Source: Psychrobacillus sp044762745
GTDB lineage: Bacteria > Bacillota > Bacilli > Bacillales_A > Planococcaceae
Reading direction: 5' to 3'
Assembly: GCF_044762745.1 (NCBI RefSeq)
Contig: NZ_JBIWEX010000024.1
Span: 1-64,000, forward strand
DNA length: 64,000 bases
Shown here: in pieces, positions 33,982-43,104 of the stretch
Position numbering within the stretch: position 1 is the stretch's first letter
Layout of the letters: every line of letters begins with the position of its first letter
Notes under the pieces: model-generated
What the model saw: only the letters and a program-made list of their open reading frames with translations
The model's database searches: none
What the model was told of the DNA's origin: nothing
Program-made: the position numbers and the translations under genes

Positions 33982-34875
33982 TTAGTTTGTGACTGTTTCC
34001 AAGCTTTGTAGAAGTTCCTTCAATTTCGCTTCTTCCTCTTCATTGAGTGGAAGCCTTGGTTTGCGGCAAGGTCCGCCAGCTAACCCTTGCAGATCCATCG
34101 CTCTTTTTACAATTTGGACGTATTTACCAGAATCTTCTAAAAATTTACAAAGCGGTAGAACTTTGTCATAAAGTGCCCAAGCTTCGTCCATTTCCCCGTT
34201 TTGAACATGATTGTACATATCTGTTACAAGACGCGGTACAATGTTGCCCGACACAGAAATCCAGCCGGTCGCCCCAACAAGCAGTGATTCAAGCGCAAGG
34301 TCCTCAGAACCACTAAATACTCTTATAAATCCTTTGCCTTGTCTTGCAATATCACGAGTTTTTCCTATGCCTCCACTCGATTCTTTTACATGTGTAATAT
34401 TGTCGACGTCACGCCCTACTTTCAAAATTGTTTCAGTGCTAATGTCGACACCTGACGTGAACGGGTTATTGTAAATCATAATCGGAAATTTCACCGATTC
34501 TGCAACACTTTTAAAATGTTCGTAGATTTCATTTTCTTTTGGATGCGCATAATACGAGTTAATAAGTAGCGCTGCGTCTGCTCCAGCTTTTTCTGCTTGT
34601 TGTGTATATTCAATCGCATCAGCTGTTGTTTCAGCAGCTGTTCCTATTACCAGTGGAATTCGGCCATTTACTTGTTTTACAGCAACTTCCACCGCTTTAA
34701 ATCGCTCTTCTTTTGTTAGGCTAACGAATTCTCCTGTACTGCCGTTTATAGTGATTCCCGTTACGCCTTCATTGATGAAGTGTTCAATATTATTTTTAAA
34801 TCCTTCCCAATCAATTTCCTTCTCGTTTATCATTGGTGTAATTAATACTGGGAATACCCCTTCAAGTTTTACCAT
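33982..34875 (-). CDS. DapA-family lyase, probable pyrroline-4-hydroxy-2-carboxylate deaminase
   Basis: 297 residues. Class I aldolase-type barrel with INGSTGEFVSLT (about 42-53), the catalytic Tyr in MIYNNPFTSG (about 133) and the Schiff-base Lys in THVKESSGG (about 162). In hydroxyproline clusters this family converts pyrroline-4-hydroxy-2-carboxylate to 2-oxoglutarate semialdehyde with loss of ammonia. N-acetylneuraminate lyase or dihydrodipicolinate synthase are alternatives that the context disfavours. Confidence 0.82.
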   Translation of the reverse strand: MVKLEGVFPVLITPMINEKEIDWEGFKNNIEHFINEGVTGITINGSTGEFVSLTKEERFKAVEVAVKQVNGRIPLVIGTAAETTADAIEYTQQAEKAGADAALLINSYYAHPKENEIYEHFKSVAESVKFPIMIYNNPFTSGVDISTETILKVGRDVDNITHVKESSGGIGKTRDIARQGKGFIRVFSGSEDLALESLLVGATGWISVSGNIVPRLVTDMYNHVQNGEMDEAWALYDKVLPLCKFLEDSGKYVQIVKRAMDLQGLAGGPCRKPRLPLNEEEEAKLKELLQSLETVTN

Positions 34876-34916
34876 TATAAATTCCTCCTATTTTTTAATT
34901 TAGTGTAAATTCTTCA

Positions 34917-35834
34917 TTACACTAATAAAAAACCGTTCCTAAGTGGATCATCCTCGTCCAATATAAATTCATGTGTGCCTGTAACAAATGCCTCTGTTTC
35001 TATTGAAAATCGACGTTCACTTGCTGAAAGTACTTTTGCTTTCAATGAGCTCCCAAAAATACTTTCATTTTCGATTTCGCTAATGCTAACAGATCTGTCC
35101 AATAATGAAGCCAGGATTGCAATCGTACTATCGATTCCAGGTGATCGAAGTATATACCCATCTTTTTCAAATGTGACCGATTTAACTTTATTCGGAGACG
35201 TTTCTGATTCAACGACTATGACTCCTTCAAAATCAACGTTTTCTTTAGTCAGTTTCGTCGCACACGCCATTCCCCAATTATTCAATGAAGCTAGATGAAC
35301 TAATTCGATATTCGGAATGGATTCCGGTAACGTAAAGAGCAAGTAGTTGCGTCCATTATCCACTCTTATAGAAAGGTAATCTGGAGTGAAATTGACTTCG
35401 GAACTTGCTTCACCTTCAAGGTAAACGGAAGCCACTTCCTGCTTGTTTACATTCGCTTTTACCGTGTAAATGCCGTTTTCGGTTTCGACTGTATAAATAT
35501 CTTCCTTCTTCCTGTTCAAATTCCCAGTTTCAATTAATGCCGTTACTGTCGCAAGTAATCCTTCATACTTAAAATTTGTAACCGCTTCGTGATTGAAAAA
35601 TAATAACCCAAAATCCGCTATACTAGATGAAGTAACTACACAACCATGCATGCCGCGATGGCCCCTCGGTTCATTCAACAACAAGTTTTTCTCGTTTTCA
35701 AAGTTGTTTTTCAACTTATCGTGGTTGGACATTATATCACTTCCTAGAAACGTAATGGGGGATTGGATAACGATTCTGAATGCTTCGCCGACTACATGCG
35801 TATCGATTGTGCTAAACAATTTTTCTAAGTTCAC
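34917..35834 (-). CDS. Proline-racemase-family protein lacking both catalytic cysteines
   Basis: 305 residues, GTG start immediately after the TAA of the upstream epimerase gene. The fold is recognisable (TIDTHVVGEAFRIV, LNEPRGHRGMHG, and a C-terminal GTHEFILDEDDPLRNGFLL). The usual MCGH segment is replaced by KYEGLLATV, and SPCGTGT by SPGIDST, so neither acid/base Cys is present. It is also about 40 residues shorter than the neighbour. Racemisation by the known mechanism is not possible. It may be a partner of the active epimerase, a dehydratase variant, or a binding protein. Confidence 0.8.
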   Translation of the reverse strand: MNLEKLFSTIDTHVVGEAFRIVIQSPITFLGSDIMSNHDKLKNNFENEKNLLLNEPRGHRGMHGCVVTSSSIADFGLLFFNHEAVTNFKYEGLLATVTALIETGNLNRKKEDIYTVETENGIYTVKANVNKQEVASVYLEGEASSEVNFTPDYLSIRVDNGRNYLLFTLPESIPNIELVHLASLNNWGMACATKLTKENVDFEGVIVVESETSPNKVKSVTFEKDGYILRSPGIDSTIAILASLLDRSVSISEIENESIFGSSLKAKVLSASERRFSIETEAFVTGTHEFILDEDDPLRNGFLLV

Positions 35835-36875
35835 TTAGACACCCTCCTTCACTGGTTCATGTTGCATCGGAGGGATGAGTAAAAATCCTTCCCGAAGCGG
35901 ATCTTTTTCATTGTAGAAAAACTTATGCATCCCCATTATCCAAGCGGAACCAGTCACCTCAGTAATTACTGCATCCAATTCTTTCACTTTCGTTTCCTCC
36001 AGTACCCTTGCCTTAAAAAGTGTACCAACAATACTTTCATGTACAAAAAGCTCATCTAAACCAATTTCATCCTTTTTATACATCGTCGCAAGCTTAGCAG
36101 AAGTACCTGTTCCGCATGGGGAACGATCAATTCCTCCTGGTGGCACTATAACTGTATTTTTTACATCCGCATTCGGATGCACGGGATCCGTAAAGAATTC
36201 AATATGCGTCAACCCGTTGATAAAAGGAAACTCTGGATGGACGACTCCTTCAGAAGCATTGATTGCGTTTCGTATGTCAATTGCCTTATTGATGATAGTT
36301 GTTGCATTTTGCTCTATTAAAGCTAGATTGTGTTTGCGTGCATCGATGATTCCATAAAAATTACCGCCATAGGCAATATCACATTCCACCTTTCCGATGC
36401 CTTCCACTTCAATGTCAATTGACTTCAACAGAAATGCAGGTACGTTGGCAAACGTCACTTCTTCGGCTTTTCCATCCGTTACCTTGATTTTCACATCGAT
36501 AAGTCCTGCTGGTGTATCCACTTTAATATTTGTAAAAGGCTCCTGTACCTCTATTAATCCAGCTTCAACGAGTGCTGTACAAAAACCGATTGTATCGTGA
36601 CCGCACATTGGTAAATAACCGCCTGTCTCAATGTATATAACACCTACATCGGCATCAGGGTGGCAAGGATCTGTCATTAAAGCTCCTGACATGACCCCAT
36701 GTCCCCTCGGTTCATTCATAAGAAAGTTTCGAATCCAATCGTAATGCTCCTCCATATACAACATCTTCTCGGACATTGTATTTCCTTTCAGTGGAGGAAG
36801 TCCGCTGATCAAAGTCCTTGTCGGATTTCCGCCTGTATGTGTATCAATTGTTGTGAATATTCGTTGGAAATTCAT
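35835..36875 (-). CDS. 4-hydroxyproline 2-epimerase (proline racemase family)
   Basis: 346 residues. Both catalytic cysteines are present: Cys91 in YLPMCGHDTIGF and the second near residue 255 in DRSPCGTGTSAK. It interconverts trans-4-hydroxy-L-proline and cis-4-hydroxy-D-proline; proline racemase is the alternative. The stop abuts the start of the cysteine-less paralog, and the start overlaps the end of the FAD dehydrogenase gene by 1 bp. The neighbours (FAD dehydrogenase, DapA-type deaminase, aldehyde dehydrogenase) favour the hydroxyproline assignment. Confidence 0.87.
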   Translation of the reverse strand: MNFQRIFTTIDTHTGGNPTRTLISGLPPLKGNTMSEKMLYMEEHYDWIRNFLMNEPRGHGVMSGALMTDPCHPDADVGVIYIETGGYLPMCGHDTIGFCTALVEAGLIEVQEPFTNIKVDTPAGLIDVKIKVTDGKAEEVTFANVPAFLLKSIDIEVEGIGKVECDIAYGGNFYGIIDARKHNLALIEQNATTIINKAIDIRNAINASEGVVHPEFPFINGLTHIEFFTDPVHPNADVKNTVIVPPGGIDRSPCGTGTSAKLATMYKKDEIGLDELFVHESIVGTLFKARVLEETKVKELDAVITEVTGSAWIMGMHKFFYNEKDPLREGFLLIPPMQHEPVKEGV

Positions 36876-38056
36876 CAGTTAGTCACCATCCCTTTAAAAC
36901 GTCTCAATTGCAAAGGCTCAATTGGAATGCAGGTTTCTTTTTCATTTATCATTTCTTCCACCAGTTTTCCTGTTACCGCAGCTAAACTAATGCCGTCCCC
37001 TTCATGCCCTGCTGCAATATAAAATCCTGGGATATGTTCCACTTGTGAAATTATCGGCAAATGATCTTCTGTCCATGGTCGCAATCCTGCATATGTTCTA
37101 ATAATAGTCATATCCGCAATTTTGGGATAAAAACGAACCGCGCGCTTCGCAATATACTTTGTCACTTCATGATCAACTCGTGTGTCAAAACCAGCAAATT
37201 GCCTACTACTTCCGATTAAAAAATTTTGGCTTTCCGTCGGCTCAAACACAAGTGCAACACCGTATTTCTCTGTGAAAGGATCTACGGTTCTTTCTCCTCC
37301 AAATTTCGAAATAAGGTAGCCGAACTCCATCACTTTTCGTAATCCGACCGGTTGTTGTCGCGAAGCAACAATAAGCTGACCTTTTCTCGGGATAATTGGA
37401 ATGTCCAAATCTAACATTTCACCAATCTTTGGAGCCCATACTCCACTTGCGTTCACGACTTTATTAGCCGAAAACTTACCTTTGTCCGTTTCGATCATAA
37501 ATTGACCGGAACCGTTAGTTGTAACATTTTTTACTTCCGTATTTGTATGAATATTAGCCCCCTGCTTTTCCGCACTATAAAACATTGAATACGTTAGCAT
37601 ATAAGGATTTACAGTAGAGTCCGTTTTACATTCTAGACCACCATATAAATCATCCGCGAAGTATTTGGATTCATTTCGAAGATCATCACGATCCAACATT
37701 TTAAAATCCAATCCTGCATCTTGCTGGCTACTTACCCATTTTTTTGCCGCTTCCATTTCGGCATCGTTCTCACAAACTAAAATGCTTCCAGGGTTGCGGT
37801 ATTCAAAAGGTATTTCAAGTTCCTTACTTAAAGAATGGACAAGTTGTTGGCTTTTCAAGGACATTTGACTGTCAAAACCAGGATCTTTATCAATCGCAAG
37901 TATGTTTCCATCACACTTGGAGGATGTCCCACTTGCGAGTTCATTTTTTTCAAGAATCGTAATATCTAGACCTGCCTTAGAGCCATAGTAGGCAATTGCC
38001 GCCCCAATAATGCCTCCACCGATAACGACAACATCCCTATGTTGAACATTTCCCAC
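36875..38056 (-). CDS. FAD-dependent D-hydroxyproline dehydrogenase-like subunit (DAO family)
   Basis: About 393 residues from GTG at 38056, 9 bases after GGGAGGTGG. The longer ATG frame at 38116 would begin before the sigma-54 transcription start. Dinucleotide fold VVVIGGGIIGAAIAYYGSKAG, ILEKNELASGTSSKCDGNI, and the C-terminal GLRPWTEDHLPIISQVEHIPGFYIAAGHEGDG typical of DAO proteins. It is expected to oxidise cis-4-hydroxy-D-proline, passing electrons to the iron-sulfur/FAD subunits encoded at 40029-41849 (inference from related multi-subunit enzymes). First gene of the catabolic operon. Confidence 0.85.
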   Translation of the reverse strand: MGNVQHRDVVVIGGGIIGAAIAYYGSKAGLDITILEKNELASGTSSKCDGNILAIDKDPGFDSQMSLKSQQLVHSLSKELEIPFEYRNPGSILVCENDAEMEAAKKWVSSQQDAGLDFKMLDRDDLRNESKYFADDLYGGLECKTDSTVNPYMLTYSMFYSAEKQGANIHTNTEVKNVTTNGSGQFMIETDKGKFSANKVVNASGVWAPKIGEMLDLDIPIIPRKGQLIVASRQQPVGLRKVMEFGYLISKFGGERTVDPFTEKYGVALVFEPTESQNFLIGSSRQFAGFDTRVDHEVTKYIAKRAVRFYPKIADMTIIRTYAGLRPWTEDHLPIISQVEHIPGFYIAAGHEGDGISLAAVTGKLVEEMINEKETCIPIEPLQLRRFKGMVTN

Positions 38057-38094
38057 ATCATTCCACCTCCCATTTAATGATTCATAATTACTTA

Positions 38095-38110
38095 ATGCAA
38101 GTACTGTGCC
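38095..38110 (-). promoter_or_regulatory. Sigma-54 promoter of the hydroxyproline operon
   Basis: Minus strand TGGCACAGTACTTGCA, the closest of the six to the consensus (TGGCAC-N5-TTGCA). 38 bp before the GTG start. The activator gene is divergent next to it. Confidence 0.88.
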
Positions 38111-38141
38111 AAACAAAAAACATCAACATTCTATTACTTCT

Positions 38142-38169
38142 ATTGAACTTTCAATCTTCTCGTGTAAAA
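38142..38169 (+). promoter_or_regulatory. Sigma-A-type promoter of the activator gene
   Basis: TTGAAC, 16-bp spacer, TAAAAT. The -35 overlaps a palindrome ATTGAA-CT-TTCAAT (38141-38154) that could be an activator or autoregulator site. Confidence 0.5.
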
Positions 38170-38216
38170 TAAATTATACAATTCAAAATAATTTGACAGT
38201 AAAGGTGGCTAATTAA

Positions 38217-39947
38217 ATGAGTTACGGACAATTTCTACTAAAGAAATTGATAGATAAAAATTTTGTGAAAATAAATTCAATAGAGAATCAGTCCATTTTA
38301 GTCAAACGAATAGAAAAAGAAGCACCCAAAAAAGTATTTATCTCAAATGATGAAGAACCATATTGTGTTCAAATTTCTGAATCCACAAAGGAAATAATAT
38401 ATATTCCTTGCAAAACTATCTCCTTAAACAGCGCCATGGAAGCAGTGCTTGCTTCACTAGCGGAATACGACTTTGTAATTGTCGTAAATGATAATAATGA
38501 TTATGTAGGGTTTCTTACTTATGATGTGTTTTCTAAACACCTTTTGAATGAATACGATCGCACACAGGCCTACTTACACACAATTTTGAATACAATTGAT
38601 GAATCATGTACCGTTATTGATCACGATACAAACGTCCTTTATTGGACAAAAGGAGCTGAAAAAATCTTCTCTTTCAAAGAAAAAGAAATTATCGGAAATC
38701 CAATAACTAATTTTTTTGATGAGGGTCAACTAGAGATATTAAACACATTAAAAAAAGGAACTTCCGTTTATCATAGTCAACATCACGCTAGAAAGGATTT
38801 AGTCGTTATGATCAATTCAAATCCTGTTTATTTAAATGAGGAAATTATTGGGGCAGTGGTGTCAGAAACAGATATAACAAGCCAAATTAGATTAAATAAT
38901 GAGCTCTATATGACATCCGAAAAGTTGTTTCACTTAGAAGAAGAAGTAAGGAAATCGCTACCTGCTATTAACCCTTTTTCTTATATAAAAGGAAATAGTC
39001 CAGCCTTAAAACAGGTTATCGAAATTGCGAAAAAAACGGCTTCGACAAATGCTGCTGTCCTAATATATGGAGAAAGTGGTGTCGGTAAAGAACTGTTTGC
39101 AAAGGCAATTCACCATTTACGTGAATCGGAAAACGCACCTTTTGTTGCAATTAACTGTGGGGCAATCCCAAACGGGCTGTTTGAAAGTGAAATCTTCGGA
39201 TACGAAAAAGGAGCTTTTTCCGGCGCAGATCAAAAAGGGAAAAAAGGGAAAGTAGAACTTGCTAAAAATGGCACACTATTCTTGGACGAAATCGGCGAAA
39301 TGCCCTTGGAAATGCAGGTGAAAATTTTGCGGCTTTTACAAGAAAAAAAGTTTTATCCAGTTGGGGGAACAAAAGAATTAGAGGTTGACTTTAGGGTGGT
39401 CGCAGCGACAAACCGTGATTTAAAAGAACTTATTAGAGAAGGAAAGTTCAGGGAAGATCTTTATTACCGCTTAAATGTAGTCAACTTCCGAGTCCCCCCA
39501 CTTAGGGAACGCTTAGAAGATATTATTGAATTGACCCATTACTTCTTATATGAAATTTCCGTCAAATACAATCGACCGATTCATGGTATATCACAAGCTG
39601 TCATGCAGTCTTTGCTTCAATATTTATGGCCAGGCAATATTCGCGAATTGAGGAATATCATCGAACGTTTAGTTGTATTTTCCGAAAACGGTGAAATTAA
39701 AATCGATGATCTACCTATTGAAATGGAAAGAATTACAACATCGATAAATATGGATAGTGACAGCATTCCATATCATTCCTTTACGAATGAGGGCAAGTCC
39801 TTAAATGATCAACTACAAGAATATGAAAAAGAAATTATTCTTCGAGAACTGAATAATGTAAATGGGAACAAGCTGCTTTGCGCCAAAAATTTAGAAGTTA
39901 CTAGAGCAACCCTTTATAACCGCATGAACAAATTAGGTATTAAATAA
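38217..39947 (+). CDS. Sigma-54-dependent transcriptional activator with PAS domain
   Basis: 576 residues. An N-terminal CBS-like sensory segment (about 1-110), a PAS domain (about 115-225), then the AAA+ domain (about 250-490): Walker A GESGVGKE, the sigma-54 contact loop GAFSGA (GAFTGA variant), Walker B GTLFLDEIGEMP, and the arginine-finger region YYRLNVVNFRVPPLRER. A Fis-type helix-turn-helix closes the protein (NKLLCAKNLEVTRATLYNRMNKLGIK). AAAGGTGG precedes the ATG. Sitting between two sigma-54 operons, it is the obvious activator of the regulon. The inducer may bind the PAS or CBS-like part. Confidence 0.93.
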   Translation: MSYGQFLLKKLIDKNFVKINSIENQSILVKRIEKEAPKKVFISNDEEPYCVQISESTKEIIYIPCKTISLNSAMEAVLASLAEYDFVIVVNDNNDYVGFLTYDVFSKHLLNEYDRTQAYLHTILNTIDESCTVIDHDTNVLYWTKGAEKIFSFKEKEIIGNPITNFFDEGQLEILNTLKKGTSVYHSQHHARKDLVVMINSNPVYLNEEIIGAVVSETDITSQIRLNNELYMTSEKLFHLEEEVRKSLPAINPFSYIKGNSPALKQVIEIAKKTASTNAAVLIYGESGVGKELFAKAIHHLRESENAPFVAINCGAIPNGLFESEIFGYEKGAFSGADQKGKKGKVELAKNGTLFLDEIGEMPLEMQVKILRLLQEKKFYPVGGTKELEVDFRVVAATNRDLKELIREGKFREDLYYRLNVVNFRVPPLRERLEDIIELTHYFLYEISVKYNRPIHGISQAVMQSLLQYLWPGNIRELRNIIERLVVFSENGEIKIDDLPIEMERITTSINMDSDSIPYHSFTNEGKSLNDQLQEYEKEIILRELNNVNGNKLLCAKNLEVTRATLYNRMNKLGIK

Positions 39948-39961
39948 TACATGCAACATTT

Positions 39962-39977
39962 TGGCTTCATTCTTGCA
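39962..39977 (+). promoter_or_regulatory. Sigma-54 promoter of the iron-sulfur/FAD operon
   Basis: TGGCTTCATTCTTGCA, exact 11-bp GG-GC spacing, beginning 15 bp after the activator gene stop and ending 51 bp before the next start. Confidence 0.8.
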
Positions 39978-40028
39978 TAGTTATTAATATGTAAACTAAA
40001 AATGCTAAGTATGAGGTGATTTTAATCG

Positions 40029-40295
40029 ATGGAAAAAGAAATGATTATTTGTAGGTGTGAAGAAGTAACTTACGGTAAATTAGTAGAAACCGCAAATACG
40101 TATAACTGTAATTCTCGGGAACTGAAGCTTCGAACGCGGGCTGGTATGGGCTATTGTGGGGGGAGAACCTGTCGCAATATGGTTGATAGCATTGCCCATT
40201 CCTCCTCCGAAAGAATTAGTACGGAGATTACGCTAAAATATCAACCACCAATTAGACCTATAAGTTTCGGTGATTTAGGAGCTGTGGAGAGATGA
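40029..40295 (+). CDS. BFD-like [2Fe-2S] protein
   Basis: 88 residues. MIICRCEEVTYGKL supplies C-x-C and MGYCGGRTC supplies C-x4-C, the four ligands of the bacterioferritin-associated-ferredoxin-like fold. Such small proteins are electron-transfer subunits of D-amino-acid or opine-type dehydrogenases. Its stop overlaps the next start by 4 bp (ATGA). Confidence 0.85.
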   Translation: MEKEMIICRCEEVTYGKLVETANTYNCNSRELKLRTRAGMGYCGGRTCRNMVDSIAHSSSERISTEITLKYQPPIRPISFGDLGAVER

Positions 40296-40630
40296 CAAGA
40301 AGAATTATTAATCATCCAGTATTGGATAAAATAGACGAAACGAATGTTATTTCTTTTACTTTTAATAACACTGTATTACAGGGTTTGAAAAACGAATCAT
40401 TAGCTGCTGCTCTGTTAGCTAATGGCATCCGCACATTACGAGTTCATGAAGAAAGCGGGACACCACGTGGTATTTATTGTAACATTGGTCATTGTTTTGA
40501 ATGTCGTGTAACTGTCGATGGACAACAAGGGGTAAGAGCTTGTCTAACCCCTTTAAAAGAAGGCATGAATGTTTCAAGTGGCGAAACCTTCCTAACATCA
40601 GTAAGAGATTGGAGGTCGGAGAATGAGTAA
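40292..40630 (+). CDS. Plant-type-like [2Fe-2S] ferredoxin subunit
   Basis: 112 residues. YCNIGHCFECRVTV...GVRAC gives C-x4-C-x2-C plus a distal Cys, the pattern of Fer2_4 subunits of multi-subunit dehydrogenases. Overlaps the genes on both sides by 4 and 8 bp, so the three products are probably made in equal amounts. Confidence 0.87.
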   Translation: MTRRIINHPVLDKIDETNVISFTFNNTVLQGLKNESLAAALLANGIRTLRVHEESGTPRGIYCNIGHCFECRVTVDGQQGVRACLTPLKEGMNVSSGETFLTSVRDWRSENE

Positions 40631-41849
40631 AGTCATTATTATAGGCGCAGGTCCTGCAGGATTATCTGCTGCTATTACCATTGCAGAAAATGGATTGGAT
40701 GTTTTAGTTCTCGATGAATATATGATTGCTGGTGGTAGGTTACTAGGGCAATTGTATGAAGAACCTAACGGAAATTGGTGGAATGGTATAAAGGAATCCC
40801 AAAAGTTATATGAAAGGGCCGTTGAACTCGGTGTCAAAATCTATCTAAATACACCGGTTTCCAATATCGAGAAAATGGATGAAACATGGGTCATTTATAC
40901 AAACACCGAAACATATACTACTTCCCATTTATTGCTCGCAACTGGGGCAGCCGAAGCCCCACTACCTATCCCAGGATGGACACTTCCTGGCGTCATGTCT
41001 GTTGGAGCTGCGCAAGTTATGACAAATGTGCATCGAGTTAAACCCGGAGAAAATGGTGTAATTATAGGCATTAACGTCCTTTCATCCGCAATAGCGATGG
41101 AACTCAAACTTGCCGGTATTGGAGTCGAATGTATTGCTTTACCTAAAATGAACAAAATAACTAAAGAATCAGGAAATCCCATGAATGTCATGAATTCATT
41201 ATTACATGTTTCTCATATGGCCCCTTCTGCGTTTGTTAAACTCGGAAGTAAACTGATGAAGAATGAGTTCATGAAAAAGATGGGTATCTCTTTTTTTCCG
41301 AAGAGTGGCGTGAAAATGTGGGATATTCCAATCATGCTTCGTAAAGCAGTAATTGAAATATATGGAGATGGTCAAGTAGAAGGGGTGAAAGTTGCCACCA
41401 TTAGTCCTTCTGGAGAAATCATTGCAGGTACTGAAGAGAAAATTGGAGCTGATTTTGTCTGTATTGCAGGTGGATTATATCCTCTGGCAGAATTGGCTGC
41501 TGTAGCTGGATGTCCTTTTTATCATATTGAGGAATTAGGTGGCTATGTACCTCTTCATAATGACCGTATGGAAACCGCACTAGATGGTCTGTATGTTGCA
41601 GGTAACATTACGGGAATCGAAGGTGCCAAAGTAGCAATCCGTCAAGGAATTACAGCAGGTTTATCGATTGTTCATAATAGTGGGGTACCTAATAAAGAAG
41701 GATTAATCCAAGCTTCTATTGAACATATCGGACAAACCCGAAAAGATGCTTATATCCAGTTCCATCCTTCTGTAAATGAAGGAAAACGAAAACTACGACA
41801 GTATTGGGAAAATCATTTAAATTCTAAAGAGATGGAAATACTGAACTAA
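40623..41849 (+). CDS. FAD/NAD(P)-dependent oxidoreductase subunit
   Basis: 408 residues. N-terminal FAD fold VIIIGAGPAGLSAAITIAENG, a second nucleotide segment around VIIGINVLSSAIAMELKLAG, and GLYVAGNITGIEGAKVAIRQG near the C-terminus. It resembles the alpha subunit of hydrogen-cyanide-synthase or opine/D-hydroxyproline dehydrogenase complexes. With the two [2Fe-2S] proteins and the DAO-type subunit at 36875 it would complete a four-component dehydrogenase (inference). Confidence 0.87.
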   Translation: MSKVIIIGAGPAGLSAAITIAENGLDVLVLDEYMIAGGRLLGQLYEEPNGNWWNGIKESQKLYERAVELGVKIYLNTPVSNIEKMDETWVIYTNTETYTTSHLLLATGAAEAPLPIPGWTLPGVMSVGAAQVMTNVHRVKPGENGVIIGINVLSSAIAMELKLAGIGVECIALPKMNKITKESGNPMNVMNSLLHVSHMAPSAFVKLGSKLMKNEFMKKMGISFFPKSGVKMWDIPIMLRKAVIEIYGDGQVEGVKVATISPSGEIIAGTEEKIGADFVCIAGGLYPLAELAAVAGCPFYHIEELGGYVPLHNDRMETALDGLYVAGNITGIEGAKVAIRQGITAGLSIVHNSGVPNKEGLIQASIEHIGQTRKDAYIQFHPSVNEGKRKLRQYWENHLNSKEMEILN

Positions 41850-41875
41850 ATGAATATCGATATTAGAAATTCCGG

Positions 41876-41909
41876 CTACCTTCAAAGTCTAACTAGGCTT
41901 TGAAGGTAG
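41876..41909. terminator. Bidirectional terminator
   Basis: CTACCTTCAAAG and CTTTGAAGGTAG form a 12-bp stem between the convergent oxidoreductase and mccB genes. Confidence 0.82.
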
Positions 41910-41967
41910 TCATTTCAATGACAAATAAAAAGCACACCACTATATCCAAGTGGCGTACATTAATTGA

Positions 41968-43101
41968 TTATACTAGTGCTTGCGCTAAATCTTCCACTAA
42001 ATCTTCCACATCTTCAATCCCAACGGAAATTCGTACAAGCCCGTCCGTAATACCTAATTCTAACCTGCGCTCCCTAGGGATTGAAGCATGTGTCATTCTT
42101 GCTGGTACAGAGATTAAGCTTTCCACTGCACCTAAACTTTCTGCTAAGGTAAAATATCGAAGCTTCGCTAATAACGCATCAGCTTTTTCCTCACTTCCCA
42201 CATCAAAGGAAATCATTCCACCGAAGCCAGTCGTTTGTTTTTTCATCAGTTCGTGACCTGGATGTTGCACTAAACCTGGATAATAGACTTTCTCCACAAA
42301 TTTATGTTCATCAAAGAACTCCGCAATTCGCTGAGCATTCGACTGATGCTCTTCCATACGAAGTCCTAGTGTTTTAATGCCGCGCATTAATAACCAAGAA
42401 TCTTGAGGTCCTAACACTGCTCCAACTGAGTTTTGTACAAAATGTAAATCGGTCGCAAGCTTTTCGGAATTTACAACAGCTAAACCAGCCACTACATCAC
42501 TATGCCCACCAATATATTTCGTCGCACTATGCAAGACAATGTCTGCTCCCAGTGCAATTGGTTGCTGGAAATAAGGTGTCATAAATGTATTATCTACGAT
42601 TGTAAGTAACCCTTTTTCTTTTGCAAGTTTTGCAACAGCTTCCATGTCGGTAATTTTTAATAAAGGATTCGTTGGTGTTTCCATAAATATCGCTTTCGTA
42701 TTTTTAAAAATAGTTGATTCCACTTTGGCTAGATCACTCGTATCTACAAAAGTAGCCTCTATTCCAAAACGATTTAATACTTTCGACATGACCCGATAGG
42801 TCCCGCCATAGACATCATCTGTTAAAATAACGTGGTCCCCTTTATTGAAAAGCATCATTACTGAACTGGTTGCAGCCATCCCAGAAGCAAATGCAAATCC
42901 AGCAACTCCGCCTTCTAACTCGCTTATTAATACTTCCAATGCATGACGAGTAGGATTTCCAGTTCGAGAATATTCATACCCATTGAATTTTCCGACCGCT
43001 TCTTGTTTATACGTACTCACTTGATAAATTGGTGTAGATACAGCACCAGTTGCTTCGTCGCCAACAATACCTGCATGAATCAGTTTCGTTTTTGCACGCA
43101 T
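41968..43101 (-). CDS. mccB: Cystathionine gamma-lyase / homocysteine gamma-lyase
   Basis: 377 residues. Cys/Met metabolism PLP family: YSRTGNPTRHALE, SGMAATSSVMMLF, DNTFMTPYFQQP and the Schiff-base Lys in LHSATKYIGGHSDV (about 196). The gene order yrrT-luxS-mccA-mccB indicates the lyase direction (cystathionine to cysteine) rather than gamma-synthase. Four bases separate it from mccA. Confidence 0.9.
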   Translation of the reverse strand: MRAKTKLIHAGIVGDEATGAVSTPIYQVSTYKQEAVGKFNGYEYSRTGNPTRHALEVLISELEGGVAGFAFASGMAATSSVMMLFNKGDHVILTDDVYGGTYRVMSKVLNRFGIEATFVDTSDLAKVESTIFKNTKAIFMETPTNPLLKITDMEAVAKLAKEKGLLTIVDNTFMTPYFQQPIALGADIVLHSATKYIGGHSDVVAGLAVVNSEKLATDLHFVQNSVGAVLGPQDSWLLMRGIKTLGLRMEEHQSNAQRIAEFFDEHKFVEKVYYPGLVQHPGHELMKKQTTGFGGMISFDVGSEEKADALLAKLRYFTLAESLGAVESLISVPARMTHASIPRERRLELGITDGLVRISVGIEDVEDLVEDLAQALV

Positions 43102-43104
43102 GTT

